From Meira nashicola (taxonomy: Eukaryota; Basidiomycota; Exobasidiomycetes; Exobasidiales; Brachybasidiaceae): 64,000 bases of DNA. The stretch spans positions 2,377,178 to 2,441,177 of the forward strand of contig BCJU01000001.1 in NCBI GenBank assembly GCA_001600355.1, written 5' to 3'. Below the pieces are notes generated by a model. That model was not told the DNA's origin and did not search any database. It worked only from the letters and a program-made list of their open reading frames with translations. Positions 42,628-53,664 of this stretch are shown piece after piece. Each line of letters opens with the position of its first letter. The first letter of the stretch is position 1. A program made the position numbers and the translations under genes.

Positions 42628-43268
42628 GGTAGAGAAAGGTAATGTGTAAGCATTCGAGTGAGATACAATTATGAGCACAACAATCAGCCATGAAATGCAT
42701 CAGTGTGAATGTGAATAGGTGGATGACACCGGTTCAAAGGTTTCCGAAAAGCAACGGGAGATTGCCAAAAAAAATTGAAGAATGAAGGTGTATTTGCTGG
42801 GTATCGGAATTGCCCCCTCTAATTTTGTTGAAGCTGGGCGAGAAGGTACCTTTTTTCTGTTTGATAATTCAACATGCTGTGCTACTCACCTTTTTGTTAA
42901 GAGGTCCTCTTTTTTTATATGAATTGGGGCGTTCGGCGGTACCGCGATATGTACATGTGTAAGAAAGGTTCAAAATGAGAAGGTAAGGTACTAGTATGCG
43001 TCACGAATCAATCATCACAAAGAAATAATTAACATATGTATACAGATTCAGAAAATAAAACGCGGCGCGTGCTTCTCGTACAGATAAATTAGCCTTTTAA
43101 AAGGGGCAGACTCTATTTCGCGTCTTTGCATGTGCACGATTTAGTCTACTGTATGAATAATAAACGAAACAGGCTAAATCTTAATTTTGGCTTGGCTACG
43201 CACAGACGGAAGAAGTTGTTTTACCCTGATCAACATCAAAAGACCTTCTCGAAGAACGCCATCGTACA
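42628..43268. other. Divergent intergenic region
   Basis: 641 nt between the SUN gene and the MMC1-like gene. No gene seen. Confidence 0.4.
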
Positions 43269-45515
43269 ATGAATGCTCGTCACTCAATTGGGCGAAATAA
43301 TGGTTTGTCTTTTATTCGACTAGCGACAAAGATTGGGAGGGAGTACAGACAACCTACACTGTCAGCGGCTCGTTATAAAAGATATACTTCTTCTTCATCC
43401 CAGTCTCAATTGCAACAAAGCAATGCATCCCTATCGCAGAATGCCACAAATCATACAGACAGTCCGTCTTTATCCAATGCAAGGATAACAACGCTACTTC
43501 AGCATTCATCGCAGCTCTTTACGCCAGAATCAATCCTTTCCTCACCGGTTTGGCTTGCAAGAACACAAAAGGCAGCAGAAATAAATTTACATACCAACCC
43601 ATCGATAAGTGGAAGTCAACCTGACAGGTCTAAATTACGAATAGGCATTATTGGAAATAGAGAATCAGGTACGAAAAGCTTGATAAAAATCTTGCTTGAT
43701 GATCCGTTAGCTCAAAATTTGTCAAAGTCAAATCTAGAAAACAATGATCTGACAAAGGAAACACAGGACAACGAAGTAGAGAGATCGGAAAATGCCATTA
43801 GACAGCTCTATTACGATGCAAATGGAGCGAATACCAATAGTATGTCTTCATCAGTATGGTTGAAGGACAGAAATGTTGAATTCGTTGAATTGGTCAACCC
43901 CACCGACATTCAGAGCAACAGAAGTATGCTATACGAATGTGACGTGCTTGTATTCGTACTTGATGAAGTCACCTTGGCTGCTCATGAACGTTTTGGCAGA
44001 GATCTTCGGGTTGACGATGTTTTACGGCTACTGCGTTACTTTGCTCAAAAGCCGAATACCAAAGTGATTGTCAATCATAGCGGTCAACATATCTCAAATG
44101 CGCAAACTTTAGAGAGAGGTCTGCAAGCTGCGATCACGGAAGAAGCTTTTGCATCTTTGGATAGGAATGCATCAAAAAATTCTGCAATCGTACATGCATC
44201 TTTACCTCTAGCACAAAGAGCAAATGACTCTTTACGACAAGCGCTGACAAGAGCGGCTCCCGGATCACCAGATGCGACTGATTGGGATCATTTTACCACC
44301 CTATTTAGTAGCTCAGGATTTGCAGAAGTTCGTTCATTGTTCGAAGAGCAAAGTAAGGCTCGATCGGTGGAAAGTCAATCTTTAACTGCAGATTTTGCAT
44401 TTAAGCGTGCACTCGAACAAGCACAATATTCAATTCGAGAGTACAGCGAACAAGTACAACAAGCTCGCGGTGCAGCAAATGTGATCCAAAATGAGACAGA
44501 TGCTGCTTTAGAAAGTATAATGAAGAGAATATTCGATCACGATTGTGAAAGTAAGGGTGCCCTTCCTGGACGGGATCTTGCTATGCACAAGAGAGCCGGA
44601 GATCGAAGCAAAAACGTAGATGCGGCAGCAAAAGATGCTTGGAATGAAGTTGAAAAAACTCTTTCTATCCGTTTACCTTGGTGGAAAGTGGTATGGAAAG
44701 TAGATGACGTACGAGCAGAGATGGAAGCCGCAATCGAACGAGGCTATGCTAGAGATCTAGAGCAGCGCCTCATGGTACAAACGGGAAGGTTGATCAGCAT
44801 CGCAGAAAGACTTCAAAAGCGCATCAAAGTATTATTTCGCGATTTAGATAAATCCGAGAGAAAGCTAAAAGGTGTGGAAGAGAATATGCTAGATACTACT
44901 GCTGCTACTCAAGAAGGGCAACATCGAAACCCTTTTGCTTCTCCCTTGCTGCTCAATGAATTACGCAAATATAGAATCGAAGCAATTGAGAAAAGACTGC
45001 AAGAAGAGGATTTGTTTACTAAGCCAATCATTCTAAGAAAATCACAACTTTTAGCCAATGGTGGACCGGTGGATAAATTATGCACGAAAGCACAATCAAG
45101 TACGATGAAGACAGTTGGCTTGACTGGCACGACAGGTTTGATCACTTTAGCATCAGGATTAGCGGGAAGTTCAACTCTTGGAATTGGAATGCCTGCAACG
45201 TTTCAATTGATTGCATTACAACCTTCTACTGCATTCGCAACATTTGCCTTTGTAAGCACGATCGGAGCTGCTTTTATGCAATCTCATTGGTCTAGAGCAA
45301 AAAGAAGATTCTGGCGTGAATGGCAAAGCATAAGTGATGGACTGGATGATGATCTTCAATCCAATGTTCGAAAAGTATTTGATGAAGTGGTAGCTGCACA
45401 AAGTAGAACCGCGGCAGATGGACTAGAACGGATTGCAAGTGATTATCAGAACCAACTCAAACAAACACAGACAAAAGTGCAAAATTTAATCAAACAATCT
45501 TCCGACATTCCATAG
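43269..45515 (+). CDS. MMC1-like mitochondrial dynamin-family protein
   Basis: 748 residues, single exon, ATG start. The first 45 residues are basic and lack acidic residues, a likely mitochondrial presequence. The following domain has a GTPase-like pattern: LRIGIIGNRESGTKSLIK at about 124-141, where the P-loop reads GNRESGTKS (129-137), one residue longer than GxxxxGK[S/T]. No DxxG switch is visible (VELVNPTD stands there) and CDVLVFVLDE marks a strand. A long helical region follows, then a glycine- and alanine-rich hydrophobic part at about 614-672 and a helical end. This resembles the fungal Mmc1 group, which I recall as inactive dynamin-like proteins of the mitochondrial inner membrane; that assignment is from memory of the architecture, not a search. 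Confidence 0.6.
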   Translation: MNARHSIGRNNGLSFIRLATKIGREYRQPTLSAARYKRYTSSSSQSQLQQSNASLSQNATNHTDSPSLSNARITTLLQHSSQLFTPESILSSPVWLARTQKAAEINLHTNPSISGSQPDRSKLRIGIIGNRESGTKSLIKILLDDPLAQNLSKSNLENNDLTKETQDNEVERSENAIRQLYYDANGANTNSMSSSVWLKDRNVEFVELVNPTDIQSNRSMLYECDVLVFVLDEVTLAAHERFGRDLRVDDVLRLLRYFAQKPNTKVIVNHSGQHISNAQTLERGLQAAITEEAFASLDRNASKNSAIVHASLPLAQRANDSLRQALTRAAPGSPDATDWDHFTTLFSSSGFAEVRSLFEEQSKARSVESQSLTADFAFKRALEQAQYSIREYSEQVQQARGAANVIQNETDAALESIMKRIFDHDCESKGALPGRDLAMHKRAGDRSKNVDAAAKDAWNEVEKTLSIRLPWWKVVWKVDDVRAEMEAAIERGYARDLEQRLMVQTGRLISIAERLQKRIKVLFRDLDKSERKLKGVEENMLDTTAATQEGQHRNPFASPLLLNELRKYRIEAIEKRLQEEDLFTKPIILRKSQLLANGGPVDKLCTKAQSSTMKTVGLTGTTGLITLASGLAGSSTLGIGMPATFQLIALQPSTAFATFAFVSTIGAAFMQSHWSRAKRRFWREWQSISDGLDDDLQSNVRKVFDEVVAAQSRTAADGLERIASDYQNQLKQTQTKVQNLIKQSSDIP

Positions 45516-46287
45516 AAATGCAATAAACATGTGTTGTATTATTAACCTTTCCGATAAATCGGTAATGCTCTTCATGAATTTTCATAAGTACCACATAATT
45601 CTCTCAGGTAAGTTTATGCAGCAATGTGTGTATGTACAAAGACACATAGTCTAAGCAGGTAAATTAAACTTTCGGGCATTCGCTTCCGAATAAGTTCCAC
45701 GCCAAACGAGGTTTTAAGGATTGAGCTGATGCAAGTTGTTTAACACCGAGAATGCGGCCTAGGGTAGCGGAGCGCAACGCATGCACGCACGAACGCATTC
45801 GATGCATAAGCCCTTTTTTTAAGGTGGAAGGTCTGTAAGGTGTCCTGCGCGGATCAATCCCTAAAAGCCGCGGTTTTGCATGAATTCAAACAATCCATCA
45901 TAGACTAAGTGGAGAAGTGCGCGAGTAAATGAGGGCCCGTAAGATTTTATTATATTTGATTTTTTTTAAAAGCATAATGCCTTTTCCGATGGTGGTATGG
46001 AAGTCTTTTTTTGCACACGACGACGCACCGATCGAATACAATCAGCTTGGTTGACGTTTGAATTGAAAGGAAGAAAGCCCGTCACTGAAGTTTTATCTTT
46101 AAATTCAATTGTTCCACATTCGGGGTATTTAGGATTTTTACGATAACATACCGGTCAATGACTTATCGTGGAGTTTTTATGCGTACATATATAACAATTT
46201 CTTGGCAAAATTCTTGAAACAACACTCTATCACATTCAGTCATCAAATTTAATCAATCCATCCGTTTTAAAAGATCTATTGCCTATC
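45516..46287. other. Intergenic region upstream of the Zn2Cys6 gene
   Basis: 772 nt. TATATAAC at about 46188-46195 lies roughly 95 nt before the Zn2Cys6 ATG and could be a TATA element. No gene seen. Confidence 0.4.
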
Positions 46288-46733
46288 ATGGCAGCCGCAC
46301 ATGCTACTAGTGCAGATGATGAACATCATTCGCACGATGAAGATGGCGATGCAAATGGAAAGAGAAGGAGAGTGCAAAGGGCATGCGATGTTTGTAGAAA
46401 GAAGAAAATTCGTTGTGATGGTTTACAACCTGAAAAAGGTGCATGTAGCAATTGTGCTTCATACGGACACGAATGTACATTCATTGACGCAACTAAACGT
46501 CGTGCACCTCCGAGAAGTTATGTGATAGCATTGGAGGCTAGGATGGAAAGAGCAGAACAACTTATTACACAATTATTACCAAGTATCGATTTGAGTAAAG
46601 CAATTGGACCTATGCCTGAGTTGCCTAGTGAAGGAAAAAAGGAAGGAGAAGATGGTCAACAACATTCTTCCTCTCTTCTCTCTCCAATCAAAAACGAAAG
46701 ACAACAAGAATCGAATCGGTTCGGCATACAATC

Positions 46734-46821
<88 letters not shown>

Positions 46822-49455
46822 CCAGGTTTGCCATTGAGTATACATAGAGGAGAATCATCCGATATGACCAACTCAACCGTTGATAGCTGGCAAGAAGGAG
46901 ATGATGAATATGACGAAATCGGAGAAGAAGAGGATGCAGCATTTATTCGAGTCATGATGGATAAGGTGAACATAGCTTCTGCTGAACCAGAAGCAATCAT
47001 CGCTGCTTTCAATAAAAAAGGCGGAAGGGAGATATACGAATTCGATAATCGAGAAGATTCTGCAGGAAGATCCATTACCAGACCGTCAATCACAGAAGGA
47101 GCAAATGAAGCTCCTTTGTTATTCTACGGAAAAGCTTCTGGTTTTCACATCGTACCTCATTTGAACAGAATATTAAAGGAAGAGGAGGGAAGCAATATCT
47201 TCAATACTCAGTCTCCAAGTTCAGATCTTACGCCATCTCTCTCCGATTTCGGATTACCAGATGAATCCGATGCAGATCTTTCCAAGATTGTGTTCAATTG
47301 GCCCTCGAAAGAATTGGAAGAAAAGTTGATTCAACTTTATTTTGAACGCGCAAATCCTCAATATCCGATCTTGAACGAAATCGTATTTAGAAAACAAATT
47401 CAAAAGGCAGATTGGAAAACAGACAATGAATTGGTCATGTTAGCTTTAGGTGTATTTGCTACTGCTTCTCGCTATTTGACCGATGCAGAGATTGACGTTA
47501 TGCCGAGACTACCTGGAAATGGTGAACATTGGGCACATTTGCTCAAACATTTGCTTGAGCGAGGCGTAGTTCCGATTAGTTCAAAGATCACTTATATCCA
47601 AGCAACATTACTGTGTACAATCTACATCATTGCCACACCTATGGGCTTCCGATCATTCGCTTGGATATGTTTGGGAGTGGTTGTTAGATTATTACAGGAT
47701 ATGGGAGCGCACAGAAAGTTTACAGCAACAAGCAGTAACTTTTCGCTTTTAACAGAAGAGACTTATCGTCGTTTATGGTGGTCCACATACGTACTAGATC
47801 GCTTGATGAGCGCAGACATGGGCAGACCAGTCTCAATACAAGATGAAGATATCGATTTAGATGACATTCTTCTTGTAGATGATCGTTTCGTATACGAAGC
47901 AAGTGAAAAAGGCATTCCTGCCGAACAACCAGCCGAAAAGCCAAGTGTATATCATGGTTTCTTGCAAACTCTTCGCTTGACGCAAATTATAGGTAGAACA
48001 TTAAGAACGATTTATGCGATTTCCAAATCAAAAGCTGAAAGGGGTTTCATTGGCAAAAAATGGGATTCTTACATTGTAGCAGAGATTGATAAATCTTTGA
48101 ATAAATGGCTAGAGAATGTTCCTTCGCATTTAGCTTATTCTCCAAGCGAAGTGAATACGGAATGGCTTGTTCAAAGTTCACGTATCTTTTTGATCTATTA
48201 CTCTACCCAAGCATTGGTTCATCGACCGTTCGTTCAACGATACAAATTGGCATCACCTTTGACCTTTCATTCGCTTGCAATCGTTTCCAATTCGGCCCGC
48301 TCTGGAATTCATATCATGTCCAATCTAACAGATCGCGGTATTGGATCATTAATCGGACCAGAAGCTGTGCTGAGAGTTTTTATCTTTAGTAGTAGCTTAC
48401 TCTTGATCAGTTATAGTGCAGCACAAAAGAGTTACAACGTTTCAAGTACTTTAATTGGCGATGTGATGAAAGGTTTGGATTCGTTGAAGAAGCTACAAAA
48501 TACTTGGAAGATCAGTAGACGATTCGCAAGAAGATTAGAACACATTTTGAAACATACCGATATTTCCAACAGTATTGAAGACGAATCAAATACTACTTCC
48601 TTCCATGCTAGTGGAAAGCGTCATCACGAAGATGAAAGTGTTGAGCAACAACAGAGACAGATCGATTCATTCTTACAACAGCAAAATACACTTCAAATGG
48701 GATCAAGAGAGATTCGTGGTATGAAATCGAATTCGAATTTGACAAATGTTACAACCAAATTACCTCTTTCAACGACAGAATTACAAGGAGGATTCGGAAA
48801 TTCGCCGAGCTCGGCTCTTGATCAAGTTGCTGCACTTTCTGGTTGGCAACAAAATGATGCAATGGGTCTTAATGCGCAAATGTCTTCTCTTACATCATCG
48901 GGTATATCTAATCCGACGATGTATACCACTGTTCCCGCGCCAGAACCGAGTATAAATGCTATTACCGGAGCACCAAATCTTGCTTCTACTCAAGCGAATG
49001 TGCAAAATACAAATCAACCGATCTTTAGCGCTTATACAGAATTATTTGCCAATAATGCTTCTTTTGCTGATAATACGAATATGATGGGAGGACAAGCCCA
49101 AGCTATATTTGGGAACGAACAAGGAGGATCGGGAATGTTGGATCCCAACAGTGCTTTAAGAAATGATGCCTTCTTTGGAGGTTCAACAGCTTTACCTACG
49201 CCAGGATTTGAATTGAATTCTTCTATGTTTAATATGTCCTCAAGTGGCGGTATTGGCATGAACGGAAGAGAGAATCAAGGATGGAACGAACAGCAGCAGC
49301 AACAAAATCTGAACAATCAAAGCGATCCAAATGGAAATGGATTTAACAACTTAAATAATAGGATGTCGAACGATCCTCTCGATGCTCTTTCCAATTTGAA
49401 TAGCTTTTGGAGTGATTCCGATTGGATGCGTGCTATACAAAATACGCAAACTTAA
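46288..49455 (+). CDS. Zn(II)2Cys6 transcription factor with polyglutamine run
   Basis: Fungal regulator of 1,055 residues from the ATG at 46288 (an in-frame TTG lies 9 nt upstream). The binuclear cluster has Cys33, 36, 43, 53, 56 and 63, spacing C-X2-C-X6-C-X9-C-X2-C-X6-C, next to basic RKKKIRC. A linker and short coiled coil follow, then 29 consecutive glutamines (150-178). The fungal-specific transcription factor domain covers the middle, with PQYPILNEIVFRKQ, YIQATLLCTIYIIATPMGF, ARLLQ-like VVVRLLQDMGAHRK and RRLWWSTYVLDRLMSADMGRP. The C-terminal 250 residues are Asn/Gln/Ser/Gly-rich, a typical activation region. The middle domain resembles XlnR/sugar-type regulators, but the target pathway is not readable. 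Confidence 0.93.
46735..46821 (+). repeat. Uninterrupted CAA microsatellite, 29 codons
   Basis: Twenty-nine perfect CAA triplets in frame, encoding glutamine only. The lack of CAG interruptions favours replication slippage and length variation between strains. Confidence 0.97.
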
Positions 49456-51149
49456 ATAATTATCTTATGCAGGGCAATAATGTTAAACACAAATTTTTTG
49501 GGTAGATTTTCACCTCTTTTTTATTCTCTTCTTCTTTGTATAAAGCCATGTATGATACTCTAGAATGAGGAAAGTGTATATTCATTTATCAAATGATCAC
49601 GTTTACGTAATTAATTTTTTTGTTTTTACAATTATCGTTCCATTCACCCGCCGGAAGGAGGTTTAGGATCGGGAATCCGAGTGATTCCCCACAGGTTTTT
49701 CTTTAGCAAAAAGACGCGTGAGTAAGAATTAGTAGACTAGATTTCAACGCAGTGCAACGCTTAAATCCTGTACCTTTGTCGTCGCTATGCCGAAGTTGGT
49801 TTGTGTAAAAGAGTACTGTTTTTATGCATTGCAAAATACACAGTAAAAGGCCCCACTCTCTTGAAGAGCGTGGGTCAAAGTCAAGTTTAAAAAAGAAAGC
49901 TAAAGGCCCGCGTGTGTGAATCGATGTCCCTGATCCGTTGAATAAAGAATGCACTAAGATTGTGCTCGGCCGGCTGAGAATTTGATAAAGGAATATGGCA
50001 AGTGTATCTTTGTGTGTGAATTAACTAACTACCTAATATTTTTTTATAATCTTTCCCAAAGGTTAGGTTTGGTTTGGCTTATTTATCTAGCAAAGAAAAA
50101 GGAGTTTTATCAGTACTGTAACTTAATGTTTTGTATCTCTCTTACTTAAGAAGAATTAAAAATCCGCTTGCCGAAAAGTGGCCCTTTTCGGAGTTTGACA
50201 TCCTCTTAGTCTAAAAGATGTACATGCATGCACGCAATGCATAAACAGAAGATTGTCGATATTTTTTTGCGGCGTATTTTATAGTATGTATGTAGTCTAT
50301 GTAGATCGCGTGCCTTGTTTAGATGAATGCAAATGAATGCAAAAAAGGAGGTTTTTTTGAATGTGTGTATTACTGTTTATTAAAATCCATTTATCATTCC
50401 TTGCATTTTGAACAATGACTAAAAGTTCTTCATTTCAGGACCTTAAAATACTTACTTATGTACTTCAATGTGACTCCTTTCCATCATCAACCTTCTATTC
50501 ATTTACGACATCTTTTTTTCATTCACGACACTTTTTGACACGTTTCCCTTTGTGCATGACTTTGTGCATGAAAAGAGGCGGTGATTGTTATACCATCACT
50601 TCACGTTCTCCTTTTCGGGCCGGATCAAGACAAGAAAGTATAAAAAGGGTACAAAATCCTTCCATCTTCGGCGCCGCATTATTTTACTAATTCAAACTAT
50701 TTGATTGCTGTTCATCAGAGCAAAAGACAGTTGACTTTAGACCATAAACGCCAATTCAAAATAACAAACACGGCACGTTTTAATTATTCAAAGTCAAGCT
50801 TGATCAAGGGAAAAAAAAGGGTACCCCATTTAGCATTCATATTTGCACCCAAAAAAAAAGAAGAGGAAAGAGGAAAATCAAAACTTAATCACCGACACAG
50901 CCTTATGATACATTTTTTCATCTTTCTTTAATTCGCTTCATTACGCCAAGAAAAAAAAAAGACATACCAACAACAGTCGATTTACAATCCGGGTCCGCAC
51001 CCCTAAACTATATTTCACCATCTTCGGCTTTGGATTATTTTGACCGCTTCTTCAACAATCCTTTGATCATCTTGAAGAAGGCATATATAAAGATTACAAA
51101 GGTATTGAAGAAAACGGACAGTATCTCTACCCTTATTACGAATTAAAAG
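49456..51149. other. Long gene-free region
   Basis: 1,694 nt between the Zn2Cys6 gene and the GT2 gene. Frames at 50415-50690 and 50701-50931 have no family resemblance. The right end, from about 50700, is A-rich and CT-rich, like a long promoter and leader. Confidence 0.45.
51084..51091 (+). promoter_or_regulatory. Candidate TATA box of the GT2 gene
   Basis: TATATAAA about 60 nt upstream of the GT2 ATG. Its distance matches that of the permease TATA-like element; no other support. Confidence 0.35.
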
Positions 51150-52775
51150 ATGCTTTACCTTACAGCAGATCGATTTCCAGTCTTTGTACCATTCGGAATT
51201 ATTGGATTTTATAGATACTTTTGGTATCTAATACGAATGGCAGCCGCTCTAGTTTACAGACCAATTCCACCACCTATCAATCCGACATACATTGCAAACG
51301 AAGATGTTACGATTATTGTTCCAACAATTGATGCAGGAGAAGAATTTAAAGAAGCAGCATTTAGTTGGCTACAAGGCAATCCAGCACAAATTATCATTGT
51401 AACGGAAGAAAAGATGTTAGAACCTTTACAAGAATTAGCAAATAACGTTGATCCAAATAAGATTCGAGTTTTAACTGTTCCAAGGGCGAATAAGAGATTA
51501 CAAATGGTACATGGAATCAAACATGTAGAAACGGATATTATCGTATTTGCTGATGATGATGCAATTTGGCCTCCTACAATGCTTCCTTGGGTTTTAGCTT
51601 GTTTTGAAGATCAATCTGTTGGAGGGGTTGGAACAAGTCAACGTGTAAAACCACAAGGATACAAGATGACAGTTTGGGAAACATTGGCAGCATTTAGACT
51701 TTCAATTAGAAATTTCGAAATTGCTGCTTCAACTCATATTGATGGAGGCGTTCCATGTCTTTCAGGTAGAACGGCTGCTTATCGTACTGTTATTTTAAAG
51801 GATCCAGCTTTCTTACATCAATTCACTCATGATTATTGGTTAGGAAAATATTTGCTCAATTCAGGTGATGATAAATTCTTGACAAGATGGCTAGTCTATA
51901 ATGGTTGGAAGACATACATTCAAGTTTGTCCACAAGCAGAACTTCTAAGTACAATGAAACCCGATTGGCGTTTTTTAAAGCAAGTTTTAAGATGGACGAG
52001 AAATACATGGAGAAGTGATATGCGTTCAATCTTTAAAGAGAGAAAAGTCTGGACAGCTCATCCATACGTTGCTTATAGCATGTGTGATAAATTCATCAAC
52101 CCTTTAACTTTACTCGTTGGACCTTGTTTGGTGATCTATTTGTGTACCAAATCCGGTAAAGCGGCAAAAGAAGGTGGTTATCATTTACCCGTTTGGAATA
52201 TTTGGGTTTCTTATTTTGTTTGGATTATGGCAACTAGAACGGCGAAATTATTACCACATTTATGGTTCAGACCGCAAGATATAATTTACGTTCCAGCTTA
52301 TATCGCTTTTGGATATTATTTCGCAGTGATGAAAATTTATGCTTTATGCACTTTACACGAAACTGGTTGGGGTACAAGAAAAGGTGTTGGTTTACCTGAA
52401 GAAGCAAATACTTCAAAAGAAGCAGATAAGATGGCAAATATGTTAGGATTACATGGTTCAGATATTATTGCTTCACCTCCAAACAGTCAAAGATCTTTTA
52501 GTCCATCTTCGATTCCTAATATAGTTCGCAATAATCAGCAATATAGAAACCTAGATCGTAACTCTCCTTCGCCTCCCAATTATTCTCAACCTGCTACGCC
52601 CAATCTAACTTCATCCTCTCATTTACAACAGCAAGATGGACAACAAAAACGAAGATCTAGTGGTTTATCTGCACGATCGCAGCAGATAGAAAGGCAAGAT
52701 GCAGTAGAACTAAAAACGATGAAACAAGATTCTCAAGATCATACGAGAAAGTCTAGAATTTCATTGTTAAGATAA
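51150..52775 (+). CDS. Cps1/hyaluronan-synthase-like glycosyltransferase family 2
   Basis: Membrane polysaccharide synthase of 541 residues, single exon. One N-terminal membrane span (about 8-30) precedes the cytosolic GT-A domain: VTIIVPTIDAGEEF (first Asp region), FADDDA with Asp135-137 binding the sugar nucleotide, CLSGRTAAYR, SGDDKFLTRW with Asp240/241, and QVLRW (278-282). This D, DXD, D, QxxRW set is that of processive GT2 enzymes. Three to four C-terminal spans follow (PLTLLVGPCLVIYL, IWVSYFVWIMA, VPAYIAFGYYFAVM), then a Ser/Pro/Gln-rich tail. The closest known class is the fungal Cps1 group (capsule/hyaluronan-type or wall polymer); substrate unknown. Part of its 3' coding end recurs as a relic at 53438-53492. 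Confidence 0.9.
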   Translation: MLYLTADRFPVFVPFGIIGFYRYFWYLIRMAAALVYRPIPPPINPTYIANEDVTIIVPTIDAGEEFKEAAFSWLQGNPAQIIIVTEEKMLEPLQELANNVDPNKIRVLTVPRANKRLQMVHGIKHVETDIIVFADDDAIWPPTMLPWVLACFEDQSVGGVGTSQRVKPQGYKMTVWETLAAFRLSIRNFEIAASTHIDGGVPCLSGRTAAYRTVILKDPAFLHQFTHDYWLGKYLLNSGDDKFLTRWLVYNGWKTYIQVCPQAELLSTMKPDWRFLKQVLRWTRNTWRSDMRSIFKERKVWTAHPYVAYSMCDKFINPLTLLVGPCLVIYLCTKSGKAAKEGGYHLPVWNIWVSYFVWIMATRTAKLLPHLWFRPQDIIYVPAYIAFGYYFAVMKIYALCTLHETGWGTRKGVGLPEEANTSKEADKMANMLGLHGSDIIASPPNSQRSFSPSSIPNIVRNNQQYRNLDRNSPSPPNYSQPATPNLTSSSHLQQQDGQQKRRSSGLSARSQQIERQDAVELKTMKQDSQDHTRKSRISLLR

Positions 52776-52971
52776 TCAAATTTCCTAATAAAGATAGAAT
52801 ATTTGAAATCTATCATGCTTTTTGATTAGGAGCTGCGAATCCATGTACAAGTATGTTTAATAAACAGTAATTTTATCATTTCAATAGTAAGCTAAGAGAT
52901 TAAAGCATGTCAATAATTGCTTTATTAGAAGTATGATTGGTTTTAAAGAGTAGAATAGTAGAGAACAACTT

Positions 52972-53160
52972 TCAATGCCGATCCTTGGGTTTTCCCGTCG
53001 GAGTAGCCTTCGGAGGAGGTTTATCGTCTCTTGGTACAAGATCAACTGTACGTGAAAGTAAATTTTTTGACTTTGTTGGTTTGTTAATGATTGATGCGTT
53101 AAGCACGAGCGTTGAAGTTGAAATGATAAAGATAAAGAGGATAAACTTTTGCAAAAGCAT
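52972..53160 (-). CDS. Small secreted proline-tailed protein, copy 1
   Basis: 62 residues. Signal peptide MLLQKFILFIFIISTSTLVLNA, a spacer of about 25 residues (SIINKPTKSK, then LLSRTVDLVPRDD), and a short basic/proline tail KPPPKATPTGKPKDRH. No cysteine, no membrane segment beyond the signal, no CaaX end. The first of three tandem copies on the minus strand, downstream of and convergent with the GT2 gene. Family not recognised; it looks like a lineage-specific small secreted protein. That three copies keep the same frame argues that the gene is real. Confidence 0.68.
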   Translation of the reverse strand: MLLQKFILFIFIISTSTLVLNASIINKPTKSKNLLSRTVDLVPRDDKPPPKATPTGKPKDRH

Positions 53161-53305
53161 TATAACTAGTAATTACAGTAAATTTAACTTGAAAAAGAGA
53201 AGTATCAAAAAAGAGTTGTTTTCTTAAAAGGTAGGGGAATAAATCGTTTTTTATAGCTCTTATAAGTAAATTTTAGTAATCTATAAATTCCAATAAAATC
53301 ATCTG

Positions 53306-53388
53306 AGATCTGGTATTAGGGGGGTTACATTATAACATTCTTATTTTCATTACTAATAATGAAAAAATAAGCTGTGTATAAATTTTTA
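53306..53388 (-). promoter_or_regulatory. Conserved upstream block of copy 1
   Basis: Begins with AGATCTGG, holds a G-run (ATTAGGGGGG, a C-run on the coding strand), then TTATAACATTCTTATTTTCAT and an inverted TCATTA/TAATGA pair. It lies about 146 nt upstream of the copy-1 ATG. The same block occurs upstream of copies 2 and 3, so it probably belongs to the promoter. AGGGG words would match a stress-response-type element, which is inference. Confidence 0.4.
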
Positions 53389-53437
53389 GTATAAAAGAGC
53401 AGGATAATACCGGGTACGCCTAACCTATCATAAAAGC

Positions 53438-53492
53438 AATAAAAACGAAGACCTAGTAGTTTATCTATACGATCGCAGCAAATAGAAAGGTA
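53438..53492 (+). pseudogene. Decayed fragment of the GT2 gene 3' end
   Basis: This 55-nt stretch (core AAAAACGAAGACCTAGTAG, then CGATCGCAGCA and ATAGAAAGG) is closely similar to 52644-52695 inside the GT2 coding region, where the corresponding residues are KRRSSGLSARSQQIER. Several substitutions are present. After it the sequence jumps directly to a match with the GT2 3' flank near 52842 (GTACAA, TTTAATAAAC). It is therefore the left remnant of a duplication that copied the GT2 end together with the secreted-protein gene. Confidence 0.8.
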
Positions 53493-53664
53493 CAATTATA
53501 TTTAATAAACAATAATTTTATCATTCGACAAAAAGATTCTTTAAATGATATTTGAAAAGGTGAATTTCAATAGTAAGCTAAGAGATTAAGGTATGACAAT
53601 TAATTGCTTTATTGGAAGTATGATTGGTCTTGAAGAGTAAAATATTGGAAAACAACTTTCATGG

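Noticed and set aside
46656..47093. Minus-strand frame with a polycysteine run, and a plus frame with polyasparagine
   Set aside because: These are other-frame readings of the CAA repeat inside the Zn2Cys6 gene.
52937..53227. 96-codon plus frame antisense to secreted-protein copy 1
   Set aside because: It mirrors the copy-1 gene, and the antisense frame is not kept in the other copies, unlike the sense frame.
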